Positions 34,943 to 44,181 of a stretch of DNA of 64,000 nucleotides are shown here, one piece after another. The stretch is taken from NCBI RefSeq assembly GCF_000591035.1, contig NC_022521.1, positions 1,178,001-1,242,000 on the forward strand. Reading direction: 5' to 3'. The position numbers were made by a program, and so were the translations under genes. The notes under the pieces were generated by a model. The model had not been told where the DNA came from. It worked only from the letters and a program-made list of their open reading frames with translations, and ran no database searches. Source of the stretch: Aeropyrum camini SY1 = JCM 12091. Its GTDB lineage: Archaea; Thermoproteota; Thermoprotei_A; Sulfolobales; Acidilobaceae. Within the stretch, counting starts at the first letter, position 1. Each line of letters begins with the position of its first letter.

Positions 34943-36061
34943 CTAGTCTCTGAGCCCCGGTTCGGGGAGGTTCTCTAGCCTCCTCCCGTTGACTATTGTT
35001 GAGATGCTCCTCACAAGCCTGTCTACCCCCCAGCCGGTCTTGGCTGATATAGGTATAACGGGGGGTTTGTGGGGGAGTATGCTGGCCTCCCTCTCTATAA
35101 ATGCGAGTCTCTCGCCGAGATCAGGGGGCTGCAGGGCGTCGACCTTGTTCGCCGCTATTATCATTGGTGCTGAGAGGGCTCCTATGCGGGCCAGGGTGTC
35201 TATGCCAGCGTGCAGCTTCTCCTCTATATCGCTTAGGGGCTCCGCGGCGTCTATCACGAAGATTATGGCGTCGGAGTGTTTAACCTCCGCCAGCGTCGCG
35301 TGGAACGCCTCCACTATCTCGGGCGGCACGTCGCGTATGAAGCCTACAGTGTCAGCCGCTAGAACCCCCTCCACACCCCCCCATGTTATCCTGCTGTGCT
35401 TGGGCTGGAGAGTTGTGAAGTACTCTGGCCCCACAGGCTTGTCCTCCCCCGTCAGGAGGTTGAAGAGGCTGGTCTTGCCTGCGGAGGCGTAGCCTACTAT
35501 GCTGACCTGCCGGAGGCCGCTTCTAGCCCGGGTGGAGAGCCTGCGCTCCCTGGTGCTCCTTATCTTCTCCAGCTCCCTCCTTATCTTGACCAGCCTCCTC
35601 CTAAGGTGCCTGAGGTACTGGTCGGCCGCGTACATGCCCGGGCCCAGGAAGCCGGGGTACTCGCCCATCTTGCTCCGCCTCACGAACTCCCTGGCGAGGG
35701 GTATCTCGTGCTTTATCCTAGCCGCCTCTATCTGGAGCAACGCCTCCCTGGAGGAGGCGTGTAGCGCGAATATTTCCAGTATGAGTAGGACCCTGTCGAC
35801 GATATTCAGGCCCGTCTCCTTCATTACGGTGAACTTGGAGGATGGCTGGAGGTCGCCGTAGTATATGAGGGCCTCGGCACCCGAGGACCTCGCCTCCTCC
35901 TTTATAACGTCTAGGAGCCCAGTCTTGATTATCCTGGGGTGCCTGTTTCTCCAGAGCCTGGCGACTTCGTAGCCCGCAGTCTCGGCAAGGGCCAGGGCCT
36001 CGTCTAGATGCCTCTCCAGAAGCTTGGGTATAACCATTAGAGCCTTCCTTCTACTCTTCAT
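34943..36061 (-). CDS. hflX: GTPase HflX
   Basis: Ribosome-associated GTPase. The N-terminal glycine-poor HflX domain and the helical stretch with RRRLVKIRRELEKIRSTRERR precede the G domain: G1 GYASAGKTSLFN near residue 193, G3 DTVGFIRDVP, G4 NKVD, and a C-terminal SAKTGWGVDRL. 372 residues. It overlaps mbf1 by 11 nt and precedes trm56 by 33 nt. Substrates are ribosomes under stress in bacteria; the archaeal role is less clear. Confidence 0.95.
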   Translation of the reverse strand: MKSRRKALMVIPKLLERHLDEALALAETAGYEVARLWRNRHPRIIKTGLLDVIKEEARSSGAEALIYYGDLQPSSKFTVMKETGLNIVDRVLLILEIFALHASSREALLQIEAARIKHEIPLAREFVRRSKMGEYPGFLGPGMYAADQYLRHLRRRLVKIRRELEKIRSTRERRLSTRARSGLRQVSIVGYASAGKTSLFNLLTGEDKPVGPEYFTTLQPKHSRITWGGVEGVLAADTVGFIRDVPPEIVEAFHATLAEVKHSDAIIFVIDAAEPLSDIEEKLHAGIDTLARIGALSAPMIIAANKVDALQPPDLGERLAFIEREASILPHKPPVIPISAKTGWGVDRLVRSISTIVNGRRLENLPEPGLRD

Positions 36062-36566
36062 CCCTGTCTACCACCACTATATCCCCCAGCGTTATATAGT
36101 CTCTCCCATACTCCTCGTCGTAGTATGCCTCCTCGTCAACCACAGGCTCGAGAAGCTTGACACCCAGCATCTTCTCCATCCTCCTGGCTAGATCTAGGCT
36201 CGGCTTCAGCTTGCCAGACTCTATCCTCCTGAGCATAGTCTCGCTTATCCTGAGCTTCTGAGCCAGAACAGCCGTGCTCCATCCCCTCGCCTCCCTCGCC
36301 TCCCTAATCCTCTCCGGATAATCCTCCACCAGGTCGTACATGTCAATCGGGACCCTCCGGTGCCTCCGAACGCCTCCAGAGCCCCCTCTACCCCCGCCCC
36401 GCCTGCCGGGCTTCGCCTCCTTCAACAGCTGGGCCCTGCCGCTCCTGGCTAGCTTCATGTAGCAGCTTAGGCACAGGTCCATCTCAACCCCTTCAACGCT
36501 AACTCTATAGGGCCTACCCCTTATCTCAGCACCGCACAGCTCGCAGTAGGCGCTGGCCTGCTTCAA
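36051..36566 (-). CDS. mbf1: Multiprotein-bridging factor 1 (MBF1)
   Basis: Archaeal MBF1: an N-terminal four-Cys zinc ribbon (CELCGAEIRG, LCLSCYMKLA) is followed by a basic Gly-rich linker and a cro-like helix-turn-helix (RIREAREARGWSTAVLAQKLRISETMLRRIESGKLKPSLDLARRMEKMLG). The acidic tail is short. 171 residues. It is the first gene of the eight-gene operon that ends with nreA. It interacts with TBP and the ribosome in other archaea. Confidence 0.95.
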   Translation of the reverse strand: MKQASAYCELCGAEIRGRPYRVSVEGVEMDLCLSCYMKLARSGRAQLLKEAKPGRRGGGRGGSGGVRRHRRVPIDMYDLVEDYPERIREAREARGWSTAVLAQKLRISETMLRRIESGKLKPSLDLARRMEKMLGVKLLEPVVDEEAYYDEEYGRDYITLGDIVVVDRDEE

Positions 36567-36663
36567 ACCGCTGGAGCACCTATAGTAATACTAAGGCGCC
36601 GTCTGGACCTAAATACCCAAGTGCAGGCGGCGTCTTAAACTTTTTGATATAGGCCCTCACGCC

Positions 36664-36700
36664 TTTTAAACACCGTTAGCTTTAAATTGGTTTACGGGGG
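36664..36700 (+). promoter_or_regulatory. pan promoter and ribosome site
   Basis: TTTTAAA at 36664-36670 and TTTAAA at 36681-36686 are TATA-box candidates upstream of ATG 36706. The first would place transcription start near 36692-36695, giving a short leader with the GGGGG ribosome site at 36696-36700. The second would make a leaderless transcript. The motifs are seen; which one is used is inference. Confidence 0.45.
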
Positions 36701-36705
36701 ATTAG

Positions 36706-37935
36706 ATGACTTTAAGCAGCGCAGGGAGTAGCAGGAGCCATAAACATAACGGGGGGCACGGCGAGAGGGATGTTGAGATAAGGATACTCAAGGATAAGGT
36801 GCGCAGCCTGACTAAGGAGAAGATAAGCCTCCAGAAGGAGCTAGAGTATTATAAGAACGAGATAACCAAGCTCCTCTCGCCGCCCTACATAGAGGCGGTC
36901 GTCCTTGAGGTCATAGACGATAACAGGGTGGTGGTGAAGAGCAGCACGGGCCCCAACCTTATAGTTAACGTTGCAGCCGGCGTGGACACCCGGTCCCTCA
37001 AGCCCGGGTCTATAGTAGCCCTCAACAACAGGGGGTCGACCATCGTCGACGTGCTGCCGGGGAGGTATGATCCGCTGGTTAAGGCTATGGAGGTTGAGGA
37101 GAGGCCGAAGGTGTTCTTCAAGGACGTCGGGGGGCTGGAGGAGCAGATAAGGGAGATATACGAGGCTGTTGTTCTCCCCATAAAGAGCCCTGAACTCTTT
37201 AGGGAACTCGGGATAGACCCTCCCAAGGGGGTTCTACTCCACGGCCCCCCGGGGACGGGGAAGACTCTGCTGGCTAAGGCTGTGGCGGGGGAGACGGAGG
37301 CAACTTTCATTAGGGTTGTTGGTAGCGAGCTTGTCAACAAGTTTATCGGGGAGGGGGCGAGGCTCGTGAGGGAGATATTCAGGCTGGCCAGGGAGAAGGC
37401 CCCCTCAATACTGTTCATCGACGAGATAGATGCCATCGCATCCCGCAGAGTCGACATAGGGACTAGCGGGGATAGGGAGGTGCAGAGGACCATGCTCCAG
37501 CTGCTGGCCGAGCTAGACGGCTTCAACCCCCTGGACAACGTCAAGATCATAGCCGCGACAAACAGGCTAGACCTCATAGACCCGGCCGTCCTAAGGCCCG
37601 GCAGGTTCGATAGGATAATAGAAGTCCCCCTACCAAGCCTTAAGGGGAGGCTTGAGATACTTAGCATCCACACTAGGAGGGCGAAGCTAGCCCCAGACGT
37701 CAACCTGGAGGCCATAGCAAGGCTTACCGAGGGCTTCAGCGGCGCCGACCTCAAGGCGGTCGTGGTAGAGGCGGGCTACAACGCTATAAGACGGGGATCA
37801 AGGGTCATAACCATGGACGATATGGTCAGGGCGGTGGAGAAGGTTAAGGCGGCGCTGGAGAAGAGGGGCGGTGGAGACCCCTTCATGAGAGCCCCGCAGA
37901 GCAGCGGGGACGACACCATAGCCACCGTTATATAG
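36706..37935 (+). CDS. pan: Proteasome-activating nucleotidase PAN
   Basis: AAA+ unfoldase feeding the 20S proteasome. An N-terminal coiled coil ([25 protein letters not shown]) and OB region precede the ATPase: Walker A GPPGTGKT near residue 180, Walker B FIDEIDAI, and an arginine-finger region with [12 protein letters not shown]. The C-terminus TIATVI lacks the HbYX motif (hydrophobic-Tyr-any) that docks PAN to the proteasome in other archaea. Length 409 is typical. Transcribed alone, divergent from mbf1. Confidence 0.95.
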   Translation: MTLSSAGSSRSHKHNGGHGERDVEIRILKDKVRSLTKEKISLQKELEYYKNEITKLLSPPYIEAVVLEVIDDNRVVVKSSTGPNLIVNVAAGVDTRSLKPGSIVALNNRGSTIVDVLPGRYDPLVKAMEVEERPKVFFKDVGGLEEQIREIYEAVVLPIKSPELFRELGIDPPKGVLLHGPPGTGKTLLAKAVAGETEATFIRVVGSELVNKFIGEGARLVREIFRLAREKAPSILFIDEIDAIASRRVDIGTSGDREVQRTMLQLLAELDGFNPLDNVKIIAATNRLDLIDPAVLRPGRFDRIIEVPLPSLKGRLEILSIHTRRAKLAPDVNLEAIARLTEGFSGADLKAVVVEAGYNAIRRGSRVITMDDMVRAVEKVKAALEKRGGGDPFMRAPQSSGDDTIATVI

Positions 37936-37969
37936 CCTCCTATCCCGACCCCCACGAGCCGCCGGGGGG

Positions 37970-37988
37970 GCGCGCTCTACTGGCGCGC
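37970..37988. terminator. GC hairpin between convergent pan and rpo8
   Basis: GCGCGC (37970-37975) and GCGCGC (37983-37988) can pair around a 7-nt loop, in the 77-bp space between the ends of pan and rpo8. It could help terminate both transcripts. No U-run follows directly on either strand, so the call is weak. Confidence 0.3.
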
Positions 37989-38012
37989 TACTCCCGGGTT
38001 TCCATGGTTCGC

Positions 38013-38381
38013 TTAGGCGGTCTTCTTCCTAGCCCTCCTCTTCTGCTCCCTCTTGTAAATGCATATATAATACTTCTTCTCTGCCTGGAGATCTATAGGC
38101 GGCTCGAAGACAAATATTATGCCCCACACCGACAGTATGTCAACACCATCCTTCTCCGAGGGCACCTTGTAGCCGTGGCCGCAGAAGACGTATTTGTCAA
38201 GGCTCGAGGGCTTCTCCTCTCGAACCTCGATAACGATCCTATCCCCCTTGGAGAGTGGTATGAGGTCCTCTATCACGTCAAACTTTACAGTGGCCTTTCT
38301 CGACTTAGCCGTCGCTATCAGCTGTCCCTGCAGCCTCCCGGGCTCTATCTCCTCGATCTTGAGATCCAGCTTGGCAGCCAA
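38013..38381 (-). CDS. rpo8: RNA polymerase subunit Rpo8 (RpoG)
   Basis: Crenarchaeal homologue of eukaryotic Rpb8. 122 residues with an OB-like beta pattern (LQGQLIATAKSRKATVKFDVIEDLIPLSKGDRIVIEV, then YVFCGHGYKV and VWGIIFVFEPPI) and a basic tail. The presence of Rpo8 supports a crenarchaeal or TACK origin. The gene lies on the minus strand between pan and tgtA, both on plus. Confidence 0.88.
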   Translation of the reverse strand: MAAKLDLKIEEIEPGRLQGQLIATAKSRKATVKFDVIEDLIPLSKGDRIVIEVREEKPSSLDKYVFCGHGYKVPSEKDGVDILSVWGIIFVFEPPIDLQAEKKYYICIYKREQKRRARKKTA

Positions 38382-38448
38382 AAGCCGTCCACCCTCAAAC
38401 CGGGGCTTGGATTCCGGGGCTATTAACGTTGGCCGCCTTGCTGGATGA

Positions 38449-39951
38449 ATGGGTGTGGCCCTGGCGGTGTTTGAGATTAGGGATGTGGATTTGGCTGGCA
38501 GGATAGGCAGGATCTACACGGCCCACGGTGCCGTAGAGACTCCAGCCTTCTTCCCGGTGATAGACGTTTATAGGCAGGAGGTTAGTGTGGAGGAGGTTAG
38601 GGCCGCCGGGTTCGGCCAGGTTATAACCAACGCCTACCTCCTGTGGAAGCGCTTCGGCCGGGAGGCGGCCGAGAAGGGTGTCCACGGCATCCTGGGCTTC
38701 CAGGGTGTTGTAATGACGGACTCCGGGGCCTACCAGATACTCGAGTACGGCGGGGTCGAGCTGAGCCAGGAGGAGGCTATAGAGTATCAGAAGAGGCTGG
38801 GGAGCGACATAGCTGTGATACTCGATATACCCACGGGGGATGTTGGGAGGAGGGAGGCTGAGGAGAGTGTTAGGGAGACTATAAGGAGGGCCGTGGAGGC
38901 TCGGGGCATGATAGAGGGTGACGAGAGGATATGGGTCTACCCGGTCCAGGGGGGCCGGTATTTCGACCTGGTGGAGGAGAGCGCCAGGGTGGGGAGCAGG
39001 CTGGGCTATTACAGGATGTACGGCATAGGGAGCCCCACAGTATTCCTAGAGCGCTATATGTACCACGTGGTTGTCGAGGCTGTGTACCGGGCTAAGAAAC
39101 ACCTACCCTGGGGCAGGCCCGTCCACCTGTTCGGCGCGGGCCACCCCCTGGTATTACCCTACGCTGTAGCCCTTGGTGTCGACACTTTCGACTCCGCCTC
39201 CTACATACTCTACGCTAGGGAGGGCCGCTACATAACCGAGCATGGGGTGTACAGGATTGAGGACCTCGACTACCTACCCTGCTCATGCCCCGTCTGCAGC
39301 AGGTACACACCCCAGGAGCTCAGGGAGATGGATAGGGGGGAGAGGACGAGGCTCCTGGCGCTCCACAACCTCTACGTGATAGCGGCGTCGCTGAGGAGGG
39401 TGAAGCAGGCTATACGCGAGGGGAGGCTCTGGGAGCTGCTTGAGGAGACCTCCAGGAAACACCCCTCCACGGCGAGGGTTATGGCTAGGATGGGCAGGTA
39501 TGTGGACATGCTGGAGAGAGGGTCGGCGAGGGGTAGGGGTGTTGTGAGGGGTGTTAGGGCGTACGGGGTTGAGAGCCTAAGCAACCCACGGCTCAGGAGG
39601 TTCTATGGGGATGCGGCGAGGCTGGTTGAGGCGGTAGCCGAGAGGTGGGGTGGCGGGAGGGCTGTTTTGAAGCCTCTGGACCCGAAGCCCGAGCCTGGGG
39701 AGTGCGAGTCTATGGTGGGCGGGGAGGAGTGGATTCTTTTTTACCAGCCGTTCCTGGGCGTGATTCCTGTGGAGGCCTGCGGCGCCTACCCCTCCCTCCA
39801 GATGGACTACCCGCAGGAGGGGCTGCCGGAGGAGGTCATAGAAGACCTAGCCTCTAAGATAGTCTCCACGGTGTCGACGCTAAGGGCCAGGGGGTTCCAG
39901 GTTAGGCTGGAGTACTGCGGCAGGGTTGAGTGGCAGGCCCGGACTGTTTAG
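38449..39951 (+). CDS. tgtA: Archaeosine tRNA-guanine transglycosylase
   Basis: Exchanges guanine 15 in the tRNA D-loop for preQ0, first step to archaeosine. Catalytic TIM barrel with FFPVIDVYRQEV, GVVMTDSGAYQILEYGG (nucleophilic Asp region), GDVGRR and VYPVQGGRYFDL. The zinc site is CSCPVCSRYTPQEL near residue 278. 500 residues cover the catalytic part and about two C-terminal domains, but the usual terminal PUA domain (full-length archaeal enzymes near 580) is missing. A separate PUA protein is encoded at 40780-41235. Confidence 0.94.
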   Translation: MGVALAVFEIRDVDLAGRIGRIYTAHGAVETPAFFPVIDVYRQEVSVEEVRAAGFGQVITNAYLLWKRFGREAAEKGVHGILGFQGVVMTDSGAYQILEYGGVELSQEEAIEYQKRLGSDIAVILDIPTGDVGRREAEESVRETIRRAVEARGMIEGDERIWVYPVQGGRYFDLVEESARVGSRLGYYRMYGIGSPTVFLERYMYHVVVEAVYRAKKHLPWGRPVHLFGAGHPLVLPYAVALGVDTFDSASYILYAREGRYITEHGVYRIEDLDYLPCSCPVCSRYTPQELREMDRGERTRLLALHNLYVIAASLRRVKQAIREGRLWELLEETSRKHPSTARVMARMGRYVDMLERGSARGRGVVRGVRAYGVESLSNPRLRRFYGDAARLVEAVAERWGGGRAVLKPLDPKPEPGECESMVGGEEWILFYQPFLGVIPVEACGAYPSLQMDYPQEGLPEEVIEDLASKIVSTVSTLRARGFQVRLEYCGRVEWQARTV

Positions 39952-40027
39952 GCGCTTAGGTCTTTGGCGGGAGTGGATCTGGAGGTCGATGAGGCCTGCG
40001 CTAGCCCATAGCACGCCTAACGCCCGA

Positions 40028-40762
40028 CTACATGTATATACCGCCGCTCTCCCTCTCCTCCTCACCCTCTATCATACGGCTGAGCGTCTCCAATATCTCA
40101 CGCTGCATGGAGGCCATCTTCTCTATCTCGTCCGTGGGTATCTCAACCCCTATTATACTGCCGCCTATAACCTTCAAACCCCTTATTGCTGCCTCGTAGT
40201 CGACTCTCTCCGCCACGCTGTAGGGGAGCACCATGGCGGCGGGGACGCCTAGATAGTCTAGGTACATGTAGAGTAGGGCTAGGGGGCCCACCACGCCAAG
40301 CCCCGCCTCCATAGTTGGGGCCTCGAGCTGGGGCCCCTTGTAGTGCCTGTTGGCCAGCCACCTGTACCCGTGCTTCTCCTCGCGCGGCATGAACTCCATG
40401 TTAAGCCCTCCCACGAGTATAACCTTCCCAACACCCATCTCCCTCAGCCAGAGGGCCAGCGTGTAGAGGTACTCGTCCTGGACCTCCCTCTCGGGGTTGG
40501 CCCTGTGGACGATGGTTAGCACCCTCTTGTCCCGCGAGTAGTAGATGTCGAACGGGTATCCCGGGCCGTCGTCCTCAACTATGACTACCGGGGGCATGAC
40601 CGGGGAGAGTATATAGCCCCTCTTGCTGGAGCCCAGGGAGAGGGCTAGGTGCTTGGAGACGAGGTAGCCCACCAGGCCGAAGCCGCGGAAGCCCGTTACG
40701 GCAGTGGCGCCCTCAAGCTCGTCCTTGGACAGGTCGCTGACAACCTTAATCTCCTCAACCAA
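40028..40762 (-). CDS. PAC2/proteasome assembly chaperone family protein
   Basis: 244-residue protein of the archaeal PAC2 family (COG1938-like). Typical segments are TAVTGFRGFGLVGYLVSKHLAL, VIVEDDGPGYPFDIYYSRD, VGKVILVGGLNMEFM and TMEAGLGVVGPLALLYMYLDYLGVPAAMVLPYSVAERVDYEAAIR. Eukaryotic relatives chaperone proteasome assembly; for archaeal members this is an inference. pan is 2 kb upstream. The PUA protein gene precedes it by 17 nt on the same strand. Confidence 0.86.
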   Translation of the reverse strand: MVEEIKVVSDLSKDELEGATAVTGFRGFGLVGYLVSKHLALSLGSSKRGYILSPVMPPVVIVEDDGPGYPFDIYYSRDKRVLTIVHRANPEREVQDEYLYTLALWLREMGVGKVILVGGLNMEFMPREEKHGYRWLANRHYKGPQLEAPTMEAGLGVVGPLALLYMYLDYLGVPAAMVLPYSVAERVDYEAAIRGLKVIGGSIIGVEIPTDEIEKMASMQREILETLSRMIEGEEERESGGIYM

Positions 40763-40779
40763 ACCCTAGAACCCCCCGT

Positions 40780-41235
40780 TCACCTAAGCCTAACAACCTC
40801 TCCCCTGTCAAGCCCCCTTATAAAAACTAGGGGTATCCTAACCCTGCCCACACCCAGCAGCCTATCGTCCTCGTCGACAACTACAGCCTCGTCCCCAGGC
40901 CTCAAACCATCGTCACCACCCACAACCTGCCTGGCGAACACGGAGCCCACCAGCTCGACACCCCTCCCCACTACAACCCTGAAACGAGGCCTAGCTACAG
41001 CCCTCCTGAGGACCTCGCCCGCCCTCCGAGAGAGGCTGAAATACCCGTCCCCAGCCCTAAGCGTGAGATACGGCTCACCCCCCGCCCAAACCTGCCTCAC
41101 ACGCCCTCCAGCACCAAAGCTCACCTCAAGCCCCCCAACACTCAGTAGGGCATCAGCAGCCTCGGGCGAGAACTGGAGGGCCAGCCTGCCCCAGAGCAGC
41201 CTGAAGAGGCGGCTGTCAACAGGCCTCCTACCCAA
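40780..41235 (-). CDS. Stand-alone PUA domain protein
   Basis: 151 residues with a C-terminal PUA domain (RFRVVVGRGVELVGSVFARQVVGGDDGLRPGDEAVVVDEDDRLLGVGRVRIPLVFI) and an N-terminal small domain (LFRLLWGRLALQFSPEAADAL). The order is like the C-terminal domains of archaeosine TGT, which the nearby 500-residue TgtA lacks, so it may be the detached RNA-binding part. Alternatively it is another PUA RNA-modification accessory protein. Confidence 0.78.
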   Translation of the reverse strand: MGRRPVDSRLFRLLWGRLALQFSPEAADALLSVGGLEVSFGAGGRVRQVWAGGEPYLTLRAGDGYFSLSRRAGEVLRRAVARPRFRVVVGRGVELVGSVFARQVVGGDDGLRPGDEAVVVDEDDRLLGVGRVRIPLVFIRGLDRGEVVRLR

Positions 41236-41369
41236 GACGGCTACCCCCCGCAGTACTACCCGCTGGTGGGCCTCTGAGACGCTAGACGTAAATATGTTGT
41301 TATAAAGACCGTGGAGGCCAGAGGATATTTAAGGGACACGCTGCAGAGCCTGGGCTGGCCGCCCCCGAG

Positions 41370-41801
41370 GTGGACGGTGTGGACGATAAGCAGCTGTACC
41401 AGGTCCTCAACATGATTAGGAAAAGGGGTATGAGGCTCACCCCCCAGAGGGTGGCTCTCGTAAAGTACGTCCTCGGTAACGTGGAAAAGCACGAGAGCTT
41501 GAGGGAGATCCACGAGAAGATCTCCAGGGATATGCCCGGTATAAGCGTGTCCACAGTCTATCACACACTCAAGCTGCTGGAGGAGCTGGGCTTCATAAAG
41601 ACGTTCGAGATAAACGGGAAGATACATATAGACAGGCCCCACTTCCACATAAACCTCCACTGCCTCGACACAGGCAAGATAACAGACATGGACGTCGACC
41701 TGGGGGGGATAGCTGAGAAGCTGGGGGAATCAGGGCTGAAGATAAGGAACATAATAGTGGAGGTGGAGAACTGTGACCAAAGCCAGGGCAAGCATGAATA
41801 G
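41370..41801 (+). CDS. Fur/PerR family metal-dependent regulator
   Basis: 143-residue Fur-type regulator: winged helix (RGMRLTPQRVALVKYVLGNVEKHESLREIHEKIS, VSTVYHTLKLLEELGFIKTFEINGKIHI) followed by a dimerisation domain with HFHINLHC, a metal-ligand segment. The structural Cys4 site typical of many Fur proteins is missing. ATG 41370 is preceded by a promoter-like AT stretch. The metal or peroxide signal is not deducible. Confidence 0.9.
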   Translation: MDGVDDKQLYQVLNMIRKRGMRLTPQRVALVKYVLGNVEKHESLREIHEKISRDMPGISVSTVYHTLKLLEELGFIKTFEINGKIHIDRPHFHINLHCLDTGKITDMDVDLGGIAEKLGESGLKIRNIIVEVENCDQSQGKHE

Positions 41802-41871
41802 TATGGAGGGGCTGGGCCTCAACTATAAACCTGTAGTGTGGTAAGAGAATACTGTAGTAGGTGCCGCCGCC

Positions 41872-42150
41872 ATGCCCAGGAAAGTGGAGAAGAGCTACCG
41901 CTGCGACAACCCGCCGTGTATACATGTGGTTGTAGATAGCAGGAGGAAAATATTCAAGATTTTCCTGGAGGACTACAACCTCATAGCCCCCATACCCTTT
42001 GAGCGGGCTATAGCTGCCTGCGAGGATATCAAGAGCCTGAAGAGCTTGGCAGAGAATGAGGGGTTCAGAGAGGCTGTGGACGAGGAGGTAGACATGCTTG
42101 CAAGGAAATATCTCGGGGCAGAGCCGTTCGAGGAGGAAATAGAAACCTAG
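41872..42150 (+). CDS. Hypothetical protein
   Basis: 92-residue protein, unrecognised. An N-terminal CDNPPC motif is followed by strands (IHVVVDSRRKIFKIFLEDYN) and helices with an acidic tail. It lies 70 nt after the Fur gene on the same strand and may share its transcript. Confidence 0.6.
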   Translation: MPRKVEKSYRCDNPPCIHVVVDSRRKIFKIFLEDYNLIAPIPFERAIAACEDIKSLKSLAENEGFREAVDEEVDMLARKYLGAEPFEEEIET

Positions 42151-42325
42151 TATGATTTATCTTTTGAAGTGGAGAACACTGTTCCTAAAAATTCTCAGCT
42201 CGTGGCATATATAAATACATACTGGATAACCTTTAAACCCTCTAAACTATTGCTAAAACTCTAAATTACTATAACCACATAAATGCGCTTTAACTTAATA
42301 CTCCAATAATTCTGGGAGATCAAAA

Positions 42326-43507
42326 GTGCTTGAAGATGAATTGAGGCGCCAGATGTTCGACAGGGAGGAGTGGCATAGCTTCTGGAACCTCCTAGCCCGC
42401 CTCTACACCCATGCCAGCGGCTTTCTAAGACTCTACAGAGAACTGGAGGGTAGGCTTGCTGGGAAGAGTGTTGAAGAGCTTTTGGCTGGCGAGAGTGAGA
42501 GTGCTAGGAAGATGGTGCTCGGCGGTTTTAAGGTCGACGAGCAAAGGTATAGCCATAGGGCTCTAGGGCTTTTCACCAGCGAGGCCCTGGGCATAAGGAT
42601 TTCTGGAGACGATTTAAGGAAGCTCGCTTCTAGGGTGCTTGGCGGGGTGGGGCCGCGGGAGGCTGGCCGGGATATAGTGGTGGCGGGTGAGGGTAGCGTT
42701 GTGGTCGACGCTATAGCGAGCATAGCCTCAACGCTGGAGCAGCTGCTTAGGAGTAGAGGCTATAACGTGGAGGAATTGGCGGCGGGTAGGGTGTATGATG
42801 TTGAAGACCCGCTTTCCGCCGTCTACGCCCTGAGGGACGTGCTGGACTCGAGCAGGAGAATACTCCCCCTGTACAACCCGGTGTCCTTCATGCTGAACAG
42901 CTTCTTCTCCACACCCATATACTACCTGGAGGAAGTCTATGGCTTCGGTTTCCAGAGGAGGGATGACATGCTTGTTCCCGAGGACGAGGATGCTAGAGGG
43001 GTTTTCGAGGTGAACGGGGTTAGACTGCGCGTTCTACTCGACCCAGGCAAAGCCGGGGATTGGCGTGTCACTGCTATAGTGGGTCACGAGCCCGGTAGCA
43101 CAGGGTTCGAGATACACCGCCTCAACTGCATCATATACGCCCTCCACAGCTACATATCCTCGACAAAGGAGGGCGGGGAGGGAGTCCTCAAGAGATTCTT
43201 CCACGGCATAAGAAACGAGTACGAATACTACATTGAGGTGTATAGGCCGCTTCTAGAGAACGCTGTGGACATAGACAACGCTGTAAGCCTGCTAGAGTCT
43301 TGCAGCAGGGAGAAAGCATCGACATGTGGGGCGGTGCATGGTATTGAGGTGTACTGCAATTACCAGCTCGAAGAATGCAGCCTCAAAAAGCTACTAACAG
43401 GGTCTAGGAGGAGAGAGCTCAGGAGTTTTCTGCTCAATGTAGGCCTACTGTCCTTCCTCGGCCTGGCAGCTTTCCACGAGGATAAGGTCTATTTACAGAG
43501 ATTCTAG
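42326..43507 (+). CDS. Hypothetical protein
   Basis: A 393-residue protein not recognised by me. Mostly helical with an alpha/beta stretch at residues about 225-260 (FEVNGVRLRVLLDPGKAGDWRVTAIVGHEPG) and four Cys in the last quarter (ESCSREKASTCGAVHGIEVYC, EECSLKK). No catalytic motif is clear. Start TTG 42326 follows a GGGAG ribosome site and an AT-rich region (42151-42310) with a TATA-like CTTTAAC near 42289. It appears to be a single-gene unit. Confidence 0.7.
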   Translation: MLEDELRRQMFDREEWHSFWNLLARLYTHASGFLRLYRELEGRLAGKSVEELLAGESESARKMVLGGFKVDEQRYSHRALGLFTSEALGIRISGDDLRKLASRVLGGVGPREAGRDIVVAGEGSVVVDAIASIASTLEQLLRSRGYNVEELAAGRVYDVEDPLSAVYALRDVLDSSRRILPLYNPVSFMLNSFFSTPIYYLEEVYGFGFQRRDDMLVPEDEDARGVFEVNGVRLRVLLDPGKAGDWRVTAIVGHEPGSTGFEIHRLNCIIYALHSYISSTKEGGEGVLKRFFHGIRNEYEYYIEVYRPLLENAVDIDNAVSLLESCSREKASTCGAVHGIEVYCNYQLEECSLKKLLTGSRRRELRSFLLNVGLLSFLGLAAFHEDKVYLQRF

Positions 43508-43589
43508 ACTTGTAAATAATAGTAGGACTCTCTAAATACAAAATATAACATGTCATATATCTAGTCTAGTAGTTAAGGAGGTTAACATT

Positions 43590-43943
43590 TTGTCTGGTAG
43601 TGGAGAGAAGAAGGGGGAAGAGGCCAGGCGGAGGGAGCCCGTCGAGATTGAAGAGCAGGGTGAGATGGGCGCGGAGCATCGGGTAGAAACCTTCGCAGGC
43701 GAGAGAGCAAGCCCGGGCAAGGGAGGTATTGAAGTCCGCAAGCCCGGGCAAGTAGATGTTGCCATGCCCGAGCAGGGCATGGACCCCAGTATTGAGTCGG
43801 AGGCGAGGCGCGGGATACTGGGGAGACCCATATTTCTTCTTAAGGCCGATAAGGTTGAGGTGAAGGACGCTATAAACCATGAGATAAGCCACAGGCTCGC
43901 CAGAGAGAGGAAGCCTAGGGAGGAGACGGGGAGTCAACGCTAG
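43590..43943 (+). CDS. Hypothetical charged protein
   Basis: 117 residues, low in hydrophobic residues except for a short segment near residue 79 (GILGRPIFLLKADKVEVKDAINHEISHRLARERK). Start TTG 43590 has a strong AAGGAGGT ribosome site about 9 nt upstream, the main reason to trust the frame. The opposite frame 43566-43937 is less likely. Function unknown. Confidence 0.55.
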   Translation: MSGSGEKKGEEARRREPVEIEEQGEMGAEHRVETFAGERASPGKGGIEVRKPGQVDVAMPEQGMDPSIESEARRGILGRPIFLLKADKVEVKDAINHEISHRLARERKPREETGSQR

Positions 43944-44047
43944 TGGTAGTACGGATAATTTAAGTTACGCGCTAAAGACCTGAGCTATCTCGACGCCTCT
44001 ACCCAAGGCATATGAGTTAGGAGCCCCAGCCCTTTCCCTGGTGGTGT

Positions 44048-44125
<78 letters not shown>

Positions 44126-44181
44126 CTCTCCTTCGCCTCCTGGATCCTCTTTCGTTTTATCTCCTGCTGTGGCTAAAAGCG

